From: Tillus elongatus
Lineage: Eukaryota; Arthropoda; Insecta; Coleoptera; Cleridae
Length of the DNA: 64,000 nt
NCBI GenBank assembly: GCA_964006375.1
Contig: OZ023268.1
Coordinates: forward strand, 84,889,835 to 84,953,834
Reading direction: 5' to 3'
The position numbers and the translations under genes are program-made. This document shows positions 39,774 through 55,286 of the stretch, in pieces; position 1 is the first letter of the stretch; every line of letters starts with the position of its first letter. The notes under the pieces were generated by a model that saw nothing but the letters and a program-made list of their open reading frames with translations, made no database searches and was not told the origin of the DNA.

Positions 39774-40091
39774 GGATGTTAATTACACTTGTTGATATTA
39801 AATCCATACGTAAACATTTAATATACTTTATTATTTCACTAACTGAATAAACTATACATTTAACTATAAAACAATCACAGACAGCACATAACAGATAACT
39901 GACCGAGCGTGGAGAGACGTATCTTCACTGTGTCGGTTAGTAGCGAGGAGAGAGAGAGAGAGAGATCCCTGGTGTCTCTTATATAGTAGTTCTTGACAGC
40001 TTGCTGTCGAATAACGTAACGCAACGTTTAGCTGCCAAGAGAAACACAGGGTAGTGTTGACGGAAACACTGCGGTCGGAACCGCCGCCACA
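39773..40091 (-). repeat. 3' LTR of the nested Gypsy element
   Basis: On the minus strand it starts TGTGGCGGCGG and ends AACATCCA (TG..CA). The purine-rich tract GAGAGGGGAG precedes it (about 40093-40106). It contains a GA microsatellite. Confidence 0.9.
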
Positions 40092-40116
40092 TACTCCCCT
40101 CTCAGTGGCAACGCTA

Positions 40117-43100
40117 TTAGTTCAAGTATCTTCGTGGAAATCGAACTCTACGTCCATGGCGTGTCGTTTGAACGGGAACGGGAACTTCACTGTCACTTTC
40201 AGTTTCACTAGGTGTTGGACTTTCACTGTCACTTTCAGTTTCACTAGGTGTTGGACTTTCACTGTCACTTTCAGTTTCACTAGGAGGTCTCTGAGGCTGG
40301 AAAGTTGTCTGTTCGTTATCACAAAGAATGAATGTGGGTTTAAGACGGTCAACAGAAATTGTCTCTTCTCCGTGTGATTTCTTGATTTTGAAGACTTTGT
40401 CAGTTCGGGATAACACTTCAAAGGGGCCGTCATAAACTGGTTCGAGGGTTTTTCGCGGAATATCAATGCGAACAAAAACAAAAGGAGCTTCCATAAGCTT
40501 AGGATGGACAAATACCTTTTTTGCAGTATGATGTTTAAAAGGTACTGGTCGAAGTTTCCTTATGTCTTCTTTCAGCTGAGATATAAGTGGTGGAACATCA
40601 TGAGCTTGTGTGCTGTTGAAAAAGTCGGTGGGAAGTTTGATTGATTCTCCGTAGACTATTTCAGCGGGTGTTGAGCGATATTCTGGAATTATGTACGATC
40701 TGAGTCCTAGTAACACAATTGGCAATTTAGCGACCCAGTTTTCGTCCATATGGGCTTTCAAGGCCTGTTTCAGAACTCTATGCCATCTCTCGATTACACC
40801 ATTTGCTGCTGGGTGGTAAGCTGTGGTCTTGATGTGGTCTGCACCTAGTGTTTTAGTGAGGTGTGTGAAAAGGTGGCAATCGAATTGTTTACCTCTGTCT
40901 GTGGTGATGTATTGCGGAACACCGAAACGAGAGATCCAGCATGATAAAATAGTGTTCGCTACTGTTTCTGCTGTAATATCTGACAATGGAATTGCTTCGG
41001 GCCATCGAGAAAATCTGTCTATTATTGTTAACAGATAGCGTTGACCTTGTGATGCTGGTAATGGTCCCACAATGTCAACATTTATATGCGAGAATCTTCT
41101 CATGGCTGGGGTGTATTGTCCAATGGCACTGGAAGTGTGTCTCCATATCTTGACTTTCTGGCAGGGAATGCAAGTTTTAGACCAAAGAGATACATCGCGT
41201 TTCAATTTGGGCCAACAAAATCTATCCTGGACCAGATCGACTGAAGCTGATATGCCTGGGTGAGATAAATTGTGGATAGAATCGAAAATCTTTCGGCGAA
41301 ATTTGAGCGGAATGAATGGGCGAAGTTTCTTTGAAGAAGAATCGCAAATAAGATTCATTCCGTTGTCAAGAGGCATGTTTTGAAATTTGTATGAGGAAGA
41401 TTTAGACTGCAGAAGGTGTTTGAGTTCCTCACAAGATGACTGAGCTTGCGCAATTTCTTGGAGTGACACAGTGGAAGAAAGTGAAATTGTTTCAATGCGA
41501 GAACAATAGTCTGCGGGAATGTTTGTAGGACCTGGTATGTAGCGAATGTCTGTGGTAAATTGACCTAGGAAGTCTAAATGTCGTAGTTGCCTTGGAGATG
41601 CTTTATCGACGCGTTGTTCAAAAGCGTATGTCAAAGGTTTGTGGTCCGTATAAATGGTGAAATGGCGACCTTCTAGGGTATATCTAAAGTATTTAACTGC
41701 CTGATAAGCAGCTAGAAGTTCGCGATCGTAGGTGCTGTAAGATTTTTGGGCTGAAGTAAGCTTTTTAGAGTAGAAACCTAGGGGTTCTAGTGTTTGATCA
41801 CGTAGTTGTTGGAGGGAAGCGCCTACGGCATAATCAGAAGCATCGACATGGAGAATCAGTGGTAGCGAAGAAGACGGATGAGCTATTAGTGTAGCGTTTT
41901 TTAGTGCCTCTTTCAAACGTTCGAATGCTTCTCGAGTCTGAGGAGTCCACTCGATTTTACGTTTGTCGCGTTTTTTCGGATTCTGGCAGAGGTCGAATAG
42001 TGGTTGCTGAATTTCCGCAGCACGTGGAAGAGAACGACGGTAGAAATTTATGAGACCTAGAAATCTTCTGAGTTTTTCAATGGTATCGGGAAGAGGTAGG
42101 TCGGTAATAGCTTTGATGCGTTCAGGAAGTGGAAATAATCCAGATTTATTTACACGAAAACCTAAAAATGAAATTTCGGCCACTCCGAATTCACATTTAG
42201 ATGAATTGATACGGATGCCGTTGTCTTGAAGTGTCTGAAAAAGTTTTGCTAGATGCTCTTGATGTTCTTTTTCAGAGGCTGATGCAACGAGAATATCGTC
42301 AAGATAGGAGTAGGCAAAGTCGAGATGTCTTAAAATTGAATGTAAATATCTTTGAAATGTTTGTGCTGAATTACGAAGGCCAAATGGGGTTTTAACAAAT
42401 TCGAATAACCCAAATGGAGTTATGACTGCTGTTTTGGGAATATCTTGAGGTACTACTGGGATGTGATGGAAAGCGCGAATGATATCTAATTTTGAAAAAA
42501 TACGTTTGCCTTCTAACTGGGCATTAAAATCCTGCAAATTCGGAATGGGATATTTGTCTGGGATTGTTTTAGCGTTTAGTGCTCGGTAATCCCCACATGG
42601 TCTCCATGAGCCATCCTTTTTTTGCACCATGTGGAGGGGGCTTGACCATGGACTTTTGGAGGGTCTACAAATTCCCAAGTCCATCATGTGCTGGAATTCT
42701 AGCTTTGCTTGAGTTAGCTTTTCCGGGGGCAATCTTCTAGCTTTTGCAGTGACAGGTGGTCCTTCCGTACTTATAGTATGGAAGAACTCAACCTCTGGAA
42801 GGTTGCTAGAAGAAGTTTCCTTAAAAAGGTCAGGAAATTGTTGTAGCAATTTGAAGTACTGGTGTGTCGGGTCTACGAGATGAATTTTAGAATTAAATCC
42901 TGGTGGTGGGTTAGCACCGGCCTTAGAGAGGTTTGTCTTTGTATCGATTAAACGTCTATGTTTCATATCTACAAGTAAAGCAAACTCTGCTAGAAAATCT
43001 GCGCCTATAATTGGTTGCTTGATATCGGCAAGTGTGAAGGGCCAGCAGAACCTACGGCGTAAACCTAGATCCAAATCTAATAATTGTTCGCCATAGGTAT

Positions 43101-43338
43101 GAATAGGGGTCCCGTTTGCAGCATACAAGGTACGTTTCGATTGAAATTTCCGTTGGTCGTGAGTGGGTGGAATAACTGAAATATCCGCTCCAGAGTCGAT
43201 TAGAAATTTCATATTGGAGCGTCTATCAAAAATAAAAAAGCGGCGTGTTAGGTGGCTCTCGTCTCCTGCCGCGTGGAGGGAGTGCCTTATTAGTTTTCCG
43301 ACACAAGTTTTGCTTTGAAATTGCAAGGTTGGATGCAA
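40117..43338 (-). CDS. pol: Pol of the nested Gypsy element (protease, RT, RNase H, integrase)
   Basis: 1073 open codons in the -1 frame relative to gag. Protease: [14 protein letters not shown] (about residue 45). [22 protein letters not shown] and catalytic YLDDILVA (about 343). RNase [15 protein letters not shown] (about 497). Integrase: HHCC with CIPCQK (about 735), then D in [10 protein letters not shown] in TDRGKQFD and E in [13 protein letters not shown]. The C-terminus has a threefold 12-residue acidic repeat ([12 protein letters not shown]) and ends PRRYLN. There is no env frame. No stop or frameshift was seen. Confidence 0.95.
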   Translation of the reverse strand: MHPTLQFQSKTCVGKLIRHSLHAAGDESHLTRRFFIFDRRSNMKFLIDSGADISVIPPTHDQRKFQSKRTLYAANGTPIHTYGEQLLDLDLGLRRRFCWPFTLADIKQPIIGADFLAEFALLVDMKHRRLIDTKTNLSKAGANPPPGFNSKIHLVDPTHQYFKLLQQFPDLFKETSSSNLPEVEFFHTISTEGPPVTAKARRLPPEKLTQAKLEFQHMMDLGICRPSKSPWSSPLHMVQKKDGSWRPCGDYRALNAKTIPDKYPIPNLQDFNAQLEGKRIFSKLDIIRAFHHIPVVPQDIPKTAVITPFGLFEFVKTPFGLRNSAQTFQRYLHSILRHLDFAYSYLDDILVASASEKEHQEHLAKLFQTLQDNGIRINSSKCEFGVAEISFLGFRVNKSGLFPLPERIKAITDLPLPDTIEKLRRFLGLINFYRRSLPRAAEIQQPLFDLCQNPKKRDKRKIEWTPQTREAFERLKEALKNATLIAHPSSSLPLILHVDASDYAVGASLQQLRDQTLEPLGFYSKKLTSAQKSYSTYDRELLAAYQAVKYFRYTLEGRHFTIYTDHKPLTYAFEQRVDKASPRQLRHLDFLGQFTTDIRYIPGPTNIPADYCSRIETISLSSTVSLQEIAQAQSSCEELKHLLQSKSSSYKFQNMPLDNGMNLICDSSSKKLRPFIPLKFRRKIFDSIHNLSHPGISASVDLVQDRFCWPKLKRDVSLWSKTCIPCQKVKIWRHTSSAIGQYTPAMRRFSHINVDIVGPLPASQGQRYLLTIIDRFSRWPEAIPLSDITAETVANTILSCWISRFGVPQYITTDRGKQFDCHLFTHLTKTLGADHIKTTAYHPAANGVIERWHRVLKQALKAHMDENWVAKLPIVLLGLRSYIIPEYRSTPAEIVYGESIKLPTDFFNSTQAHDVPPLISQLKEDIRKLRPVPFKHHTAKKVFVHPKLMEAPFVFVRIDIPRKTLEPVYDGPFEVLSRTDKVFKIKKSHGEETISVDRLKPTFILCDNEQTTFQPQRPPSETESDSESPTPSETESDSESPTPSETESDSEVPVPVQTTRHGRRVRFPRRYLN

Positions 43339-44060
43339 CGTTTGGCCTTGTTGCCAAATCGTTCATGATACCAACACGTGGAGGTTGAGGAATTTGCGGT
43401 TATGGAATTTCGAGAAAGCTTGGGTCTTTCTCGGGAGGTAGATCGGGAACGCGTTCGCAATTCGTTGACTGATGCTGTTAGCTTCTCTAATTGCGTTTCT
43501 AATTTGGCTAGCTTGTCGGGCTCGCGTGACTGAATTTCAGCCACGTTGTATTTATCTCCGGAAAATTCCACGATTTTGTCTGCTGTAACCGACAAATTTT
43601 CTAGAGAATCGTTGCTCAAAGCCAAAATTGAACGAACGTTGACTGGTAAACGTTGTAGAAATAAAATTTTAAGGAAATTTTCTCCAATCTGACTACCGGC
43701 TAAAAACTTCATTTCGCGTAAAAGTTGCGATGGTTTTCTGTCGCCTAATTCTAATTCTGTTAAAAGTTTATTTAGTTTGCGACTATCGGACTCTTCAAAT
43801 TCTAATAAAAGACGTTTCATTAGATCTGAATAGGGGGTTGATGATAATGGTTGGGTTAAAAAATCTGAAATTGACTCTGCGACATCAGGATCGAGTATAG
43901 CGAGTACATGACTGAATTTTGTCTTTTCAGAACTGATCTGCGATACATCAAACTGGGCGTCAACCTGCATTTGCCAGATTTTCACGTTACGTCTCCATAA
44001 AGGAGGTAATTTTATTGCAACCCTTGCCATGATATTGCTGCTTGAAGAATCTTCGGCCAT
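43290..44060 (-). CDS. gag: Gag of the nested Gypsy element
   Basis: 256 codons from [20 protein letters not shown] to a TAA at 43290. It has a capsid-like helical region ([16 protein letters not shown]), a coiled stretch ([18 protein letters not shown]), an SR-rich segment and one zinc-binding motif [18 protein letters not shown] instead of the classical CCHC. This variant is usual in a branch of insect and flatworm Gypsy elements. It overlaps pol by 49 nt in the -1 frame. Confidence 0.9.
   Translation of the reverse strand: MAEDSSSSNIMARVAIKLPPLWRRNVKIWQMQVDAQFDVSQISSEKTKFSHVLAILDPDVAESISDFLTQPLSSTPYSDLMKRLLLEFEESDSRKLNKLLTELELGDRKPSQLLREMKFLAGSQIGENFLKILFLQRLPVNVRSILALSNDSLENLSVTADKIVEFSGDKYNVAEIQSREPDKLAKLETQLEKLTASVNELRTRSRSTSRERPKLSRNSITANSSTSTCWYHERFGNKAKRCIQPCNFKAKLVSEN
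43293..43299 (-). promoter_or_regulatory. Candidate -1 frameshift site between gag and pol
   Basis: The minus strand GGAAAAC lies in the gag frame as G GAA AAC directly before the gag TAA. A -1 slip gives GGA AAA in the pol frame. It does not have the classical XXX start, so this is a guess based on position. Confidence 0.35.
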
Positions 44061-44189
44061 TGTGAAAAAAATCAGATAATTTTTAAATTAGAATGGACTG
44101 ACCTGTTTAGATATTCGTTTTCTGTAGGCATGAGCACGTGCGTGGAAGTTAGGCGACGTCGGCTGGAACATCAGGCTGGGCATCTTCGC

Positions 44190-44210
44190 CTTGCGGCACG
44201 GGGTCACCAA
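44190..44210 (-). promoter_or_regulatory. Primer-binding site of the nested Gypsy element
   Basis: The minus strand reads TTGGTGACCCCGTGCCGC, two bases after the 5' LTR. TGG at the start is the complement of the tRNA CCA end. I do not assign the primer tRNA. Confidence 0.65.
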
Positions 44211-44212
44211 TA

Positions 44213-44533
44213 TGGATGTTAATTACACTTGTTGATATTAAATCCATACGTAAACATTTAATATACTTTATTATTTCACTAACTGAATAAACTATACATT
44301 TAACTATAAAACAATCACAGACAGCACATAACAGATAACTGACCGAGCGTGGAGAGACGTATCTTCACTGTGTCGGTTAGTAGCGAGGAGAGAGAGAGAG
44401 AGAGAGAGAGATCCCTGGTGTCTCTTATATAGTAGTTCTTGACAGCTTGCTGTCGAATAACGTAACGCAACGTTTAGCTGCCAAGAGAAACACAGGGTAG
44501 TGTTGACGGAAACACTGCGGTCGGAACCGCCGC

Positions 44534-44537
<4 letters not shown>
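44213..44537 (-). repeat. 5' LTR of the nested Gypsy element
   Basis: Identical to the 3' LTR apart from three extra GA units. A putative primer-binding site follows at 44190-44210. Confidence 0.9.

Positions 44538-44612
<75 letters not shown>
44538..44612. repeat. (TA)n tract right of the nested Gypsy element
   Basis: About 75 bp of TA, the right half of the split tract. Confidence 0.95.
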
Positions 44613-44613
<1 letters not shown>

Positions 44614-44614
<1 letters not shown>

Positions 44615-45090
44615 AAATATAGTTACAACAAAAATTGTATGAACGTGGCACCACCGCCGATTACGAGTCACCTGATCGATTGCTTCGTTAAATAAAAATG
44701 CCCACGTTTTTAACACGTCCTAGAGATAACATAATAATACAGATAGTTCCGACAAAGCAAACTATGTTAATTTAGGTGTCGTTGAACCTTTACAAAATTA
44801 CTAGAGATGGACACATTTTAGATAAGTTAGTAGGGACAATGCAGACCGCGATAAAAATACAATACACTGCAGAATTTGCCTGCGTTCATTTTCCCATCTC
44901 AGTTCGGTCCCTTTACCTAAAATGCGGTATATAAGGTAATGTTAGTTTTTAAAATGGTTAGAATTTTTCATCCTCTGATGACGCTAACTTGGTTAGTGAA
45001 ACGATCGTCAGGTCTTTTTAAAATGTGTTGTGGTGATTTGGGTTTCTCCAAGTGTACTTGTCAGTGCTCATCACAGGTTCCAATCTTCAC
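44614..45090 (+). mobile_element. Penelope-like 3' tail, continuation after the nested Gypsy
   Basis: GGTTAGAATTTTTCATCCTC and GTGATTTGGGTTTCTCCAAG match the tail of the inverted pair (34480-34588). It extends further into GTGCTCATCACAGGTTCC, as in the left arm at 32530-32555. Confidence 0.75.
44968..45023 (+). ncRNA. Hammerhead-like ribozyme motif (second Penelope element)
   Basis: CTGATGA core, stem GCTAAC-TTG-GTTAGT, GAAAC, short ACGATCGT stem and the classical GTC cleavage triplet. Stem II differs from the copy at 34492 by paired changes (GTTGAC/GTCAAC versus GCTAAC/GTTAGT, one G-U), so pairing is preserved. One extra base precedes stem II. Confidence 0.55.
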
Positions 45091-46786
<1,696 letters not shown>

Positions 46787-46976
46787 CAATTTTTGTGATT
46801 TTACACAACTATTAAGTTGGTATTGTTTCTCAAAAGAACTGAAAATTAATACCACACCCCTATGTTTTTCTTTATGCATAGTGTCTGCTGTCATTAATAT
46901 TTATGAGCAACATTACAAGACCAAGAATAGGCTTCAACTTGGAACAGTGTTGTGTAAAATCACAAAAACTCAAATA
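46787..46976. mobile_element. Small TIR element (~190 bp)
   Basis: TTTTTGTGATTTTACACAAC at the left and its inverse (GTTGTGTAAAATCACAAAAA) at the right, with imperfect inner continuation (AAGTTGG and CCAACTT-like). No TSD was identified. Confidence 0.5.
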
Positions 46977-47104
46977 AAACAATTTGTAAATATAACTGTG
47001 CAGCTGTCAATTTTTTTAAAGAATAACACTAAAAAACAGGAAATGTGTTTTTTTGTCAATGATGTTAGAATAATTTTCATTATGTATTTCAAATATAAAA
47101 AAAA

Positions 47105-48340
<1,236 letters not shown>

Positions 48341-48707
48341 AAGATGACAGATGCATGTTAAAGCATGAATGTATATTACAGGGCTTTATTGATTGCAAAT
48401 TAAATTTAAATCACTTTGAAACAACCAGTCGGTAATAATAGTGCTGTCAATTTGGCAATGTGGATAAGATAATCTTAACCATCATTTGACATGGTGTGAT
48501 CAAATAGTTAAAATGGAAGAATACAGAGGCGAAAAAACCACTCTTGGGCATGCAGCGAGTTGGAATGGAGGTAACTTTTTGAATTTTTTTTTGAAATATG
48601 CTTAGAACCAACCACCTATGTATGCAAAAACCACAAAAGACATGTGGTTTCAAGCACCAAGAAACTTATCAAACCCGAGCGAATAGGTTGCTGGGTGGGG
48701 AAGAAAA

Positions 48708-49070
48708 TTAAAAGAAAATACAAATGCAAAATGTGAAAGATAAAGAAGACCAAGGCGAAGAAATAAACCCCTACCTACCAATTAAAAATCTAGAGGAAGG
48801 AAAAACCACATTACAGTACCCCTTGGGAGTCATTTGGAAGATTTCTGAAAAATGTAAGGTTTGGCGTGGGGGTGGGTAAGATTCTTGATCGGGTGGTTGT
48901 GAGCATTGTGATGTAGTTGTCCCTGGTTTTTTAATCAAGAGAACAGGTTCTATTGAGAAGAAACAGGGGTGATTGGAAGGTGGGCGCAGTTGGTAGGGCT
49001 TTTTTCTTTCCGTGTGCTTCTTGTATGCTGCTTTTTTTTTCACATTTTGCATTTATATTCTCTTTTAATC
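48708..49070. repeat. Imperfect inverted repeat pair
   Basis: ATTAAAAGAAAATACAAATG with GCAAAATGTGAAA at the left is the inverse of TTTCACATTTTGC with ATTTATATTCTCTTTTAAT at the right, about 30 bp. It may be an old MITE of ~360 bp. Confidence 0.45.
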
Positions 49071-49742
49071 TTCTTACACGTCCAGTGCACCTATTAGCTC
49101 TGGGTCCCATAAGTTTTTTCGGATTGAAACCACAATATTTTTGTTTTGGTTTAAATATACAGGGGTGGTTCTAACCATGTTTCAGAAAAAAATAAGAAAG
49201 CTGAGATAATCTGCAAAGTTATCAAAAGAGACAGCCCAGGAGATACAAAAAAATTCACAACAAACTTAGTATTTTAAAAATTTGTTGAAGCTGAGAGTGC
49301 AGTAATATAATAAATAAAATAGCATGTTAAAATGTAATAATATATAGTGTGCTCCATTTGAAATAATGCAGTAAATGTCAGTTAGTTTAGCCAGAAATTG
49401 AAAAATAAATTGGAAACATAAGAAGTAGATCCAGAGCCGTAATTTGAAAGTCTCAGTGCTCAAAGTAATCGTTTTTAGTGCAATCAAAAAGCATGCCGCA
49501 ACGATCTCATTTTTCATTTGTTTTAATAGATATATTTTTTCTATGGCATGTGCTTAAATGTATGAAGGTGTCACTGAAATACTCTAGCGGTTTGCATTGA
49601 AAGTGGCTGTTCTAGTATCAAAATATGAAGAATATGGTGGTTTTTCATAATTTTATAACAACTTGCCACCTTTTTTTATTAATTTTAAGCATGATAACTT
49701 TATTTTATATCGGTATGTACATTTTATATTATTTTGTTGCAG

Positions 49743-49840
49743 TGTTAATGTCTAATACTGTACACTCTGGTAGTATGCAGCAGACATGGCATCTAACAGT
49801 GAAAGCAGTGGCAATGGAACATCTAGTTCTGCCAGTAGTG
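49743..49840 (+). CDS. dlg5: dlg5 first coding exon (start at 49786)
   Basis: Acceptor TTGTTGCAG at 49742; donor AGTG|GTGAGT after 49840. In-frame TAA and TAG precede the ATG, supporting 49786 as start. Eighteen Ser/Gly/Asn-rich codons plus one base; the phase-1 end fits the next exon exactly (G|GA). Identity rests mainly on phase and position. Confidence 0.62.
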
Positions 49841-50220
49841 GTGAGTTGAATATGTTAATTTTATATTCTTTGGACACAAGTACTTGTGCTGACTATTTTG
49901 ACGCTAGTAAAATAAATTTTTAAGTCAATTTTATTTGTGGAAAATGAAAACATTAATAAAAAAAAATAAGAAAAGAAGCTTGTTAGACTTAACCTTAAAG
50001 ATGGTTGGTTTACAAGGTGTCAAGTGTGAAAGTTTAACACATATACAGGTGTCCCGTGAACTTGGACTGTAAATCAGAAACACTTTGGTCTGAAGCCTGA
50101 AAATTCCCAGGGGTACGTTCTCTATAATTATCTGTTAAACGAAAATATCTATAGCCCCAGATCGTTTCCAGTTATACCGGAAGTGAGCACTGGCTTCCTT
50201 ATTTCACATAGAATACCCTA

Positions 50221-50297
<77 letters not shown>

Positions 50298-50592
50298 TTT
50301 TAAGTCAATTTTATTTTGTGGAAAATGAAAACATTAATAAAAAATAAGAAAAGAAGCTTGTTAGACTTAACCTTAAAGATGGTTGGTTTACAAGGTGTCA
50401 AGTGTAAAAGTTTAACACATATACAGGTGTCCCGTGAACTTGGACTGTAAATCAGAAACACTTTGGTCTGAAGCCTGAAAATTCCCAGGGGTACGTTCTC
50501 TATAATTATCTGTTAAACGAAAATATCTATAGCCCCAGATTGTTTCCAGTTATACCGGAAGTGAGCACCGGCTTCCTTATTTCACATAGAAA

Positions 50593-50685
<93 letters not shown>

Positions 50686-53600
50686 GTTATCTGGGACAGG
50701 CTGTGCTTTTTATTCCCAAGACGGTGGATACCAAAAAATAAAATAAAATAATATAACATCTATTTACACTGCGGAGGAATATGCCTTGTATGAAGTACTT
50801 CAATGGTCAATTGAAAACAAAATTAAACATACTCCAATTTTATCAGATTCCAAATCAGTTCTGCTTTCACTTAAAAATTACACCAAACATGGCAAAAATC
50901 CAGTAATATGTGACATTATCAGTCTGTATCAGTCAATAGAGGATGGTGGTAATCGAGTCATATTTATGTGGATAAACGGGCACAGGGGACTAGCAGGCAA
51001 CGAAATAGCTGACAAACTAGCTAAAGAATCTATTAAAAGTCCAAACAAAATAATAAACTGGATTACTGCTGACGATGTAAATCAAAAAATTAAATTTGAA
51101 ATAAGGGAAATGTGGGAAATTGTTTGGCATGAGTTTGTTAACAAAACAACTAATCGATTTACACTTATTCATCTAATGTTGCCTAAAAAAATTCCACATA
51201 TTGATGAATTTATTATGCCATATAATTACCAGAACGAAGCTGAATCATAGCTGCTTTCCACAACACCTACATAAAATAGGCATTAGTAACAATCCTTATT
51301 GTACATGTGACAACAGTTACCTAGGAACTTTAGAACACCTCATGTTTCAGTGCATTTTGTATAACCCGATACGTAAACAACTCTGGAAAGAACTCAAAGA
51401 TGCAGCAGTAGAGTTTCCTGTGAACTTAGCAACACTTATTTGTACAAATAGCCTGAAAATCTATAATATACTTATAAAATTCATTCGACATACAAAAATC
51501 AAAATTTAGTTTTGCTGTTTCTCTATATTAGCCTTAGCTAAGAATAATATTAATATAAATTTAGTTTTCCTACTGTCTCACCTATTGTTTTTTATCCCAT
51601 GTCATTAGCTGTCCAGTGTTGTTTGTTTAAAAAAAGCCCTGAAGGACACCTGGGCGAGAAGCGAGTATCCTTTGTTTCTATCCTTAATAATAAGTAAGAA
51701 TACAAACATTTATATTTTGACAAAATTGATATGTTAGAAGATAAATATTGCTTATGCTATAGCCATTTAGAAATAGTCATACTCTGTAAGAGCTTACACA
51801 TAAAGGTACGTCTATCGCTTTAACCCCCCCTATTGCTGTAAGTATTGATATCCATGCTGCAAATTATAAATATATTTGAAGGAGAATCGCTTTTGTCTTA
51901 TACTTATTTCTAATGGTTTTCGAAATATGGTAAATAGGAGACAAAAATTAATATCTGAATAAGTTTAAGAAAACTGTTTTTGTTATCTGAGTTTCTATTC
52001 TTCAGATACACTTCTTCTATCTTATTGTTGACATGTTGGTCCATTTCAAGCAGTTGACAGATTCTGACAGAATTATGCGGCCTGTTCTTAAAACATTGTC
52101 AAAAATTTCAAACAATCATAACTTGATTTTTACAAATGGAATGCCTGTATATTATTGCATATTTGAATTATGCATTCAATTCTTATCTGAAATATTGTAT
52201 GTTGTTTTATATTATTTTCGTATATTAACCATGTGTCTGTTGTGTGTGTGTGTTTTGTTTCTTTAACGTCAGTCTATTTCCACTACTATGGCCAATCACT
52301 GACGCCAGGGAGCGGTTCCACCTCACTAGCCCCTGCCTTTCTGTAAGGAGGGAACCCCCCTTCTAAAGTAGTATCAAGAAAAACCTATTAATGATTAATG
52401 ATGATTTAATATGCAGGTTAAAATTGTGGAATTTTAAACAAAAGTTTAGTAGATGTTTTCCTGGTGTTATTTAATTTTGTTTTTGTTTCTTAATTAATTT
52501 GAGCAACAGTGTTGACCAATTGGAAATATTTAAAAGTTTAATCAACGTGGATACTTATTCTTTCTGGGTTCATGTTGACCAAAAGCTCATATTTATTAGA
52601 CCCTTAGTACAAAATTCTGACACTTTATCTTGATGACCGTATTGTCTTGACATCTAGGTATTTACAACAACTATTTAGCTTATTTACACTGCTCATGAAC
52701 TCAGAAAACACTGAGCATGAGGTTTATTGCAATAATAATCAGGCGTAAAACACAACAATAGTTTTTATTAAGTGGTTAAAACAACATATGATGTAAATGT
52801 CATATTGACAATAAATCAGCTATTATGATTATCAATCGAGCTCCACAATCACTTTTCTATTAAAAGTTGGTACATACATGATCTGGTCAGATAGATTATC
52901 TAGTGAGAAGGAGCCGCATGCCCTGCTTCAGCAATAAACTATAACAATAATATATTTATCACAATTATACAATGCATCATTCAAAAAAGCTTGGCTTGTG
53001 CTAGTATAAGACACAATTTCTGTAAAGGATGCATTCTAAATAAAACTGTCAAAAATGATTAACGTTTATTGCTTACTATTTAATTTTAAAAAGAAAAAGC
53101 TTGTCAGAGACTAAAAATGAACCGTTAAAAATATTTAGGTGATTGATTTAAATTGTTATGGGCAGCACTTTTACTAAAATTGTTAATGTTATCACGCAAA
53201 ATACTTTACTTACATAATTACAGGAAATTAATTATAATTTCAGATTTTTTTCTGAAGTACATTACACATCAAGTAAAAACATTTTCAAATAATCATTACG
53301 TAACTTTATTTTAGCAGTGCCACTGCAAAAAAAAATGAAATGAAATGAATTGTTCTTAACTGGTCTTTATTTGAACAGTTTACCGAAGTAATTTGACAGG
53401 GTGAAAAGAATATAATAAAACTTATTCAGCTCAAAAGTGCAGACTCACGTGTTTCGTAGCTGTTTGTTACCAGTTAATTTGCCTTGGAGGAGTTCCCTCA
53501 AACTTTGTGTTCTCCATTCAGGACCAGGATTCCACAGTCAATTATCAAGAACCAAATTCTTTCAAGCCCAAGCTCAAAACTTCACAATCCAAGAGTTATT

Positions 53601-54952
53601 ACTTATTTGTAACCAAAATTGAAACTCGAAGCTAAACATCCAGAAGTTATATTTTCAACTCAGACTCAATATCACAAATTTAAAACTCAGAACCAATAGC
53701 CCAAATAAATCTTAATTCCAAAACCTAGGAGCTAAAACGCCCTAAAACCTCTGTAACAAAACAAGACAAAATGTTGTAAAATTTGAAATAACCAAAGAAC
53801 GGACTTCTTCCACTTACCGTTGTTTAAGATGATGTCTGTTTTAGACAAAAATCACATTCACAAATTTATTTACTTTAGACTGTGACACCACTCAAGTAAA
53901 ATAATTACTTCAATTATTACGGGATCTGAACCAGCGGAGCTTAGATTTATTGGCACTTTATCGCTAAATTTGGCGTTGCTGACTGATGAGCCATTTACGT
54001 TATGTATGTCCCCACTGCCTGAATTTTAAAATACCTCATTCTGATTGGCTGCTCACAGCTGAAGATTTAGAGGACATTTATAACGAACTTCTCGGATACC
54101 AAGTATGTATAAAAAACCGTCTGAATATAAAGATGTTTGAAGCTATCTAATATTTCCCTTGTTGGCAGTTGAGCTGTGTGTTATTTAAGACATTTAACAG
54201 TAGAATCGTTCTTTGATTCTCTATAAAAAAATTTACAGAGATCTTTCCTTCATTCAAAGTTACATTGTAGAGAAATAATTTGGACTGGCTTATTTACCTC
54301 TTAAAGAATTTAGTATTTTCCTAATGCAGTATTTTATTTTACAATCAATAGTTCTTTGTATTGAAAAAGGTCTTAGCTAAATCCTTTCTTTTTGTCAGGT
54401 AGTAATATTCGTCTCTTAACAACCTTTAACACGGAGTCAGAGTGGTGTTTACAACATCTCGAATTTTCATAACTCTGTATAACGATATACTGTTTGCCCC
54501 TTTCCAATAATAAAAAAGATAGTAGAATATTAAAAAAATTAAACACTTGGCAGAGCATTTGCATAGGTTATTAAAATCTAAGCTGAGCATTTGCATAGGT
54601 TATTAAAATGTAAGCTGACGTAAAAGTCAGGCGTAAGAGGCTCAACGAGCACTTAAAAAATCTCAAGAAATCAGGAGCTTTGTGAGACGGTTCTTGTTAT
54701 GAATACAAGCTTGTTACGGATACAAGCATCCCAAAAATCACCAAGTCATACAGCAAAGGAACTTTCAAGACTTCTGGAGTTTCAACGTATGTTGCACCAT
54801 CAAAGGAATTAGAAGTCTGGCACTATATTTTTATGAAAAGAATCTTGATGCTGTATATATTGTATGTTGTACAAGTTGTGTTGCAAAGTCTTCCATACCA
54901 GGAGGCTGCTGCATGGTACCAGGTTAATGGGGCACCACCACACAGCACTCAC

Positions 54953-55026
<74 letters not shown>

Positions 55027-55211
55027 TGTAATAATTATGATCTACTCTATATATGTAGGTATTTAATAAATTTTATATATTTAGTTTTTCACGGCCTAAC
55101 TCGAAATGATTTTCGGAACATGACTCCTCCTTTCTACAGGGTGGTTCTGCTTCATATAAAAATGAATAAACAATAAGGACTGGGTTATATAAATGATCAA
55201 ATTATATTATA

Positions 55212-55286
<75 letters not shown>

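Larger units (their letters stand above)
39773..44537 (-). mobile_element. Complete young Ty3/Gypsy retrotransposon
   Basis: It is 4.77 kb on the minus strand, with a 325-bp 5' LTR (44213-44537), primer-binding site, gag, pol in the -1 frame, purine-rich tract and a 319-bp 3' LTR (39773-40091). The LTRs differ only by 6 bp of a GA microsatellite as far as I can compare by eye. Both frames are open. It is inserted in a (TA)n tract. All this points to a recent and possibly still active copy. Confidence 0.93.
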
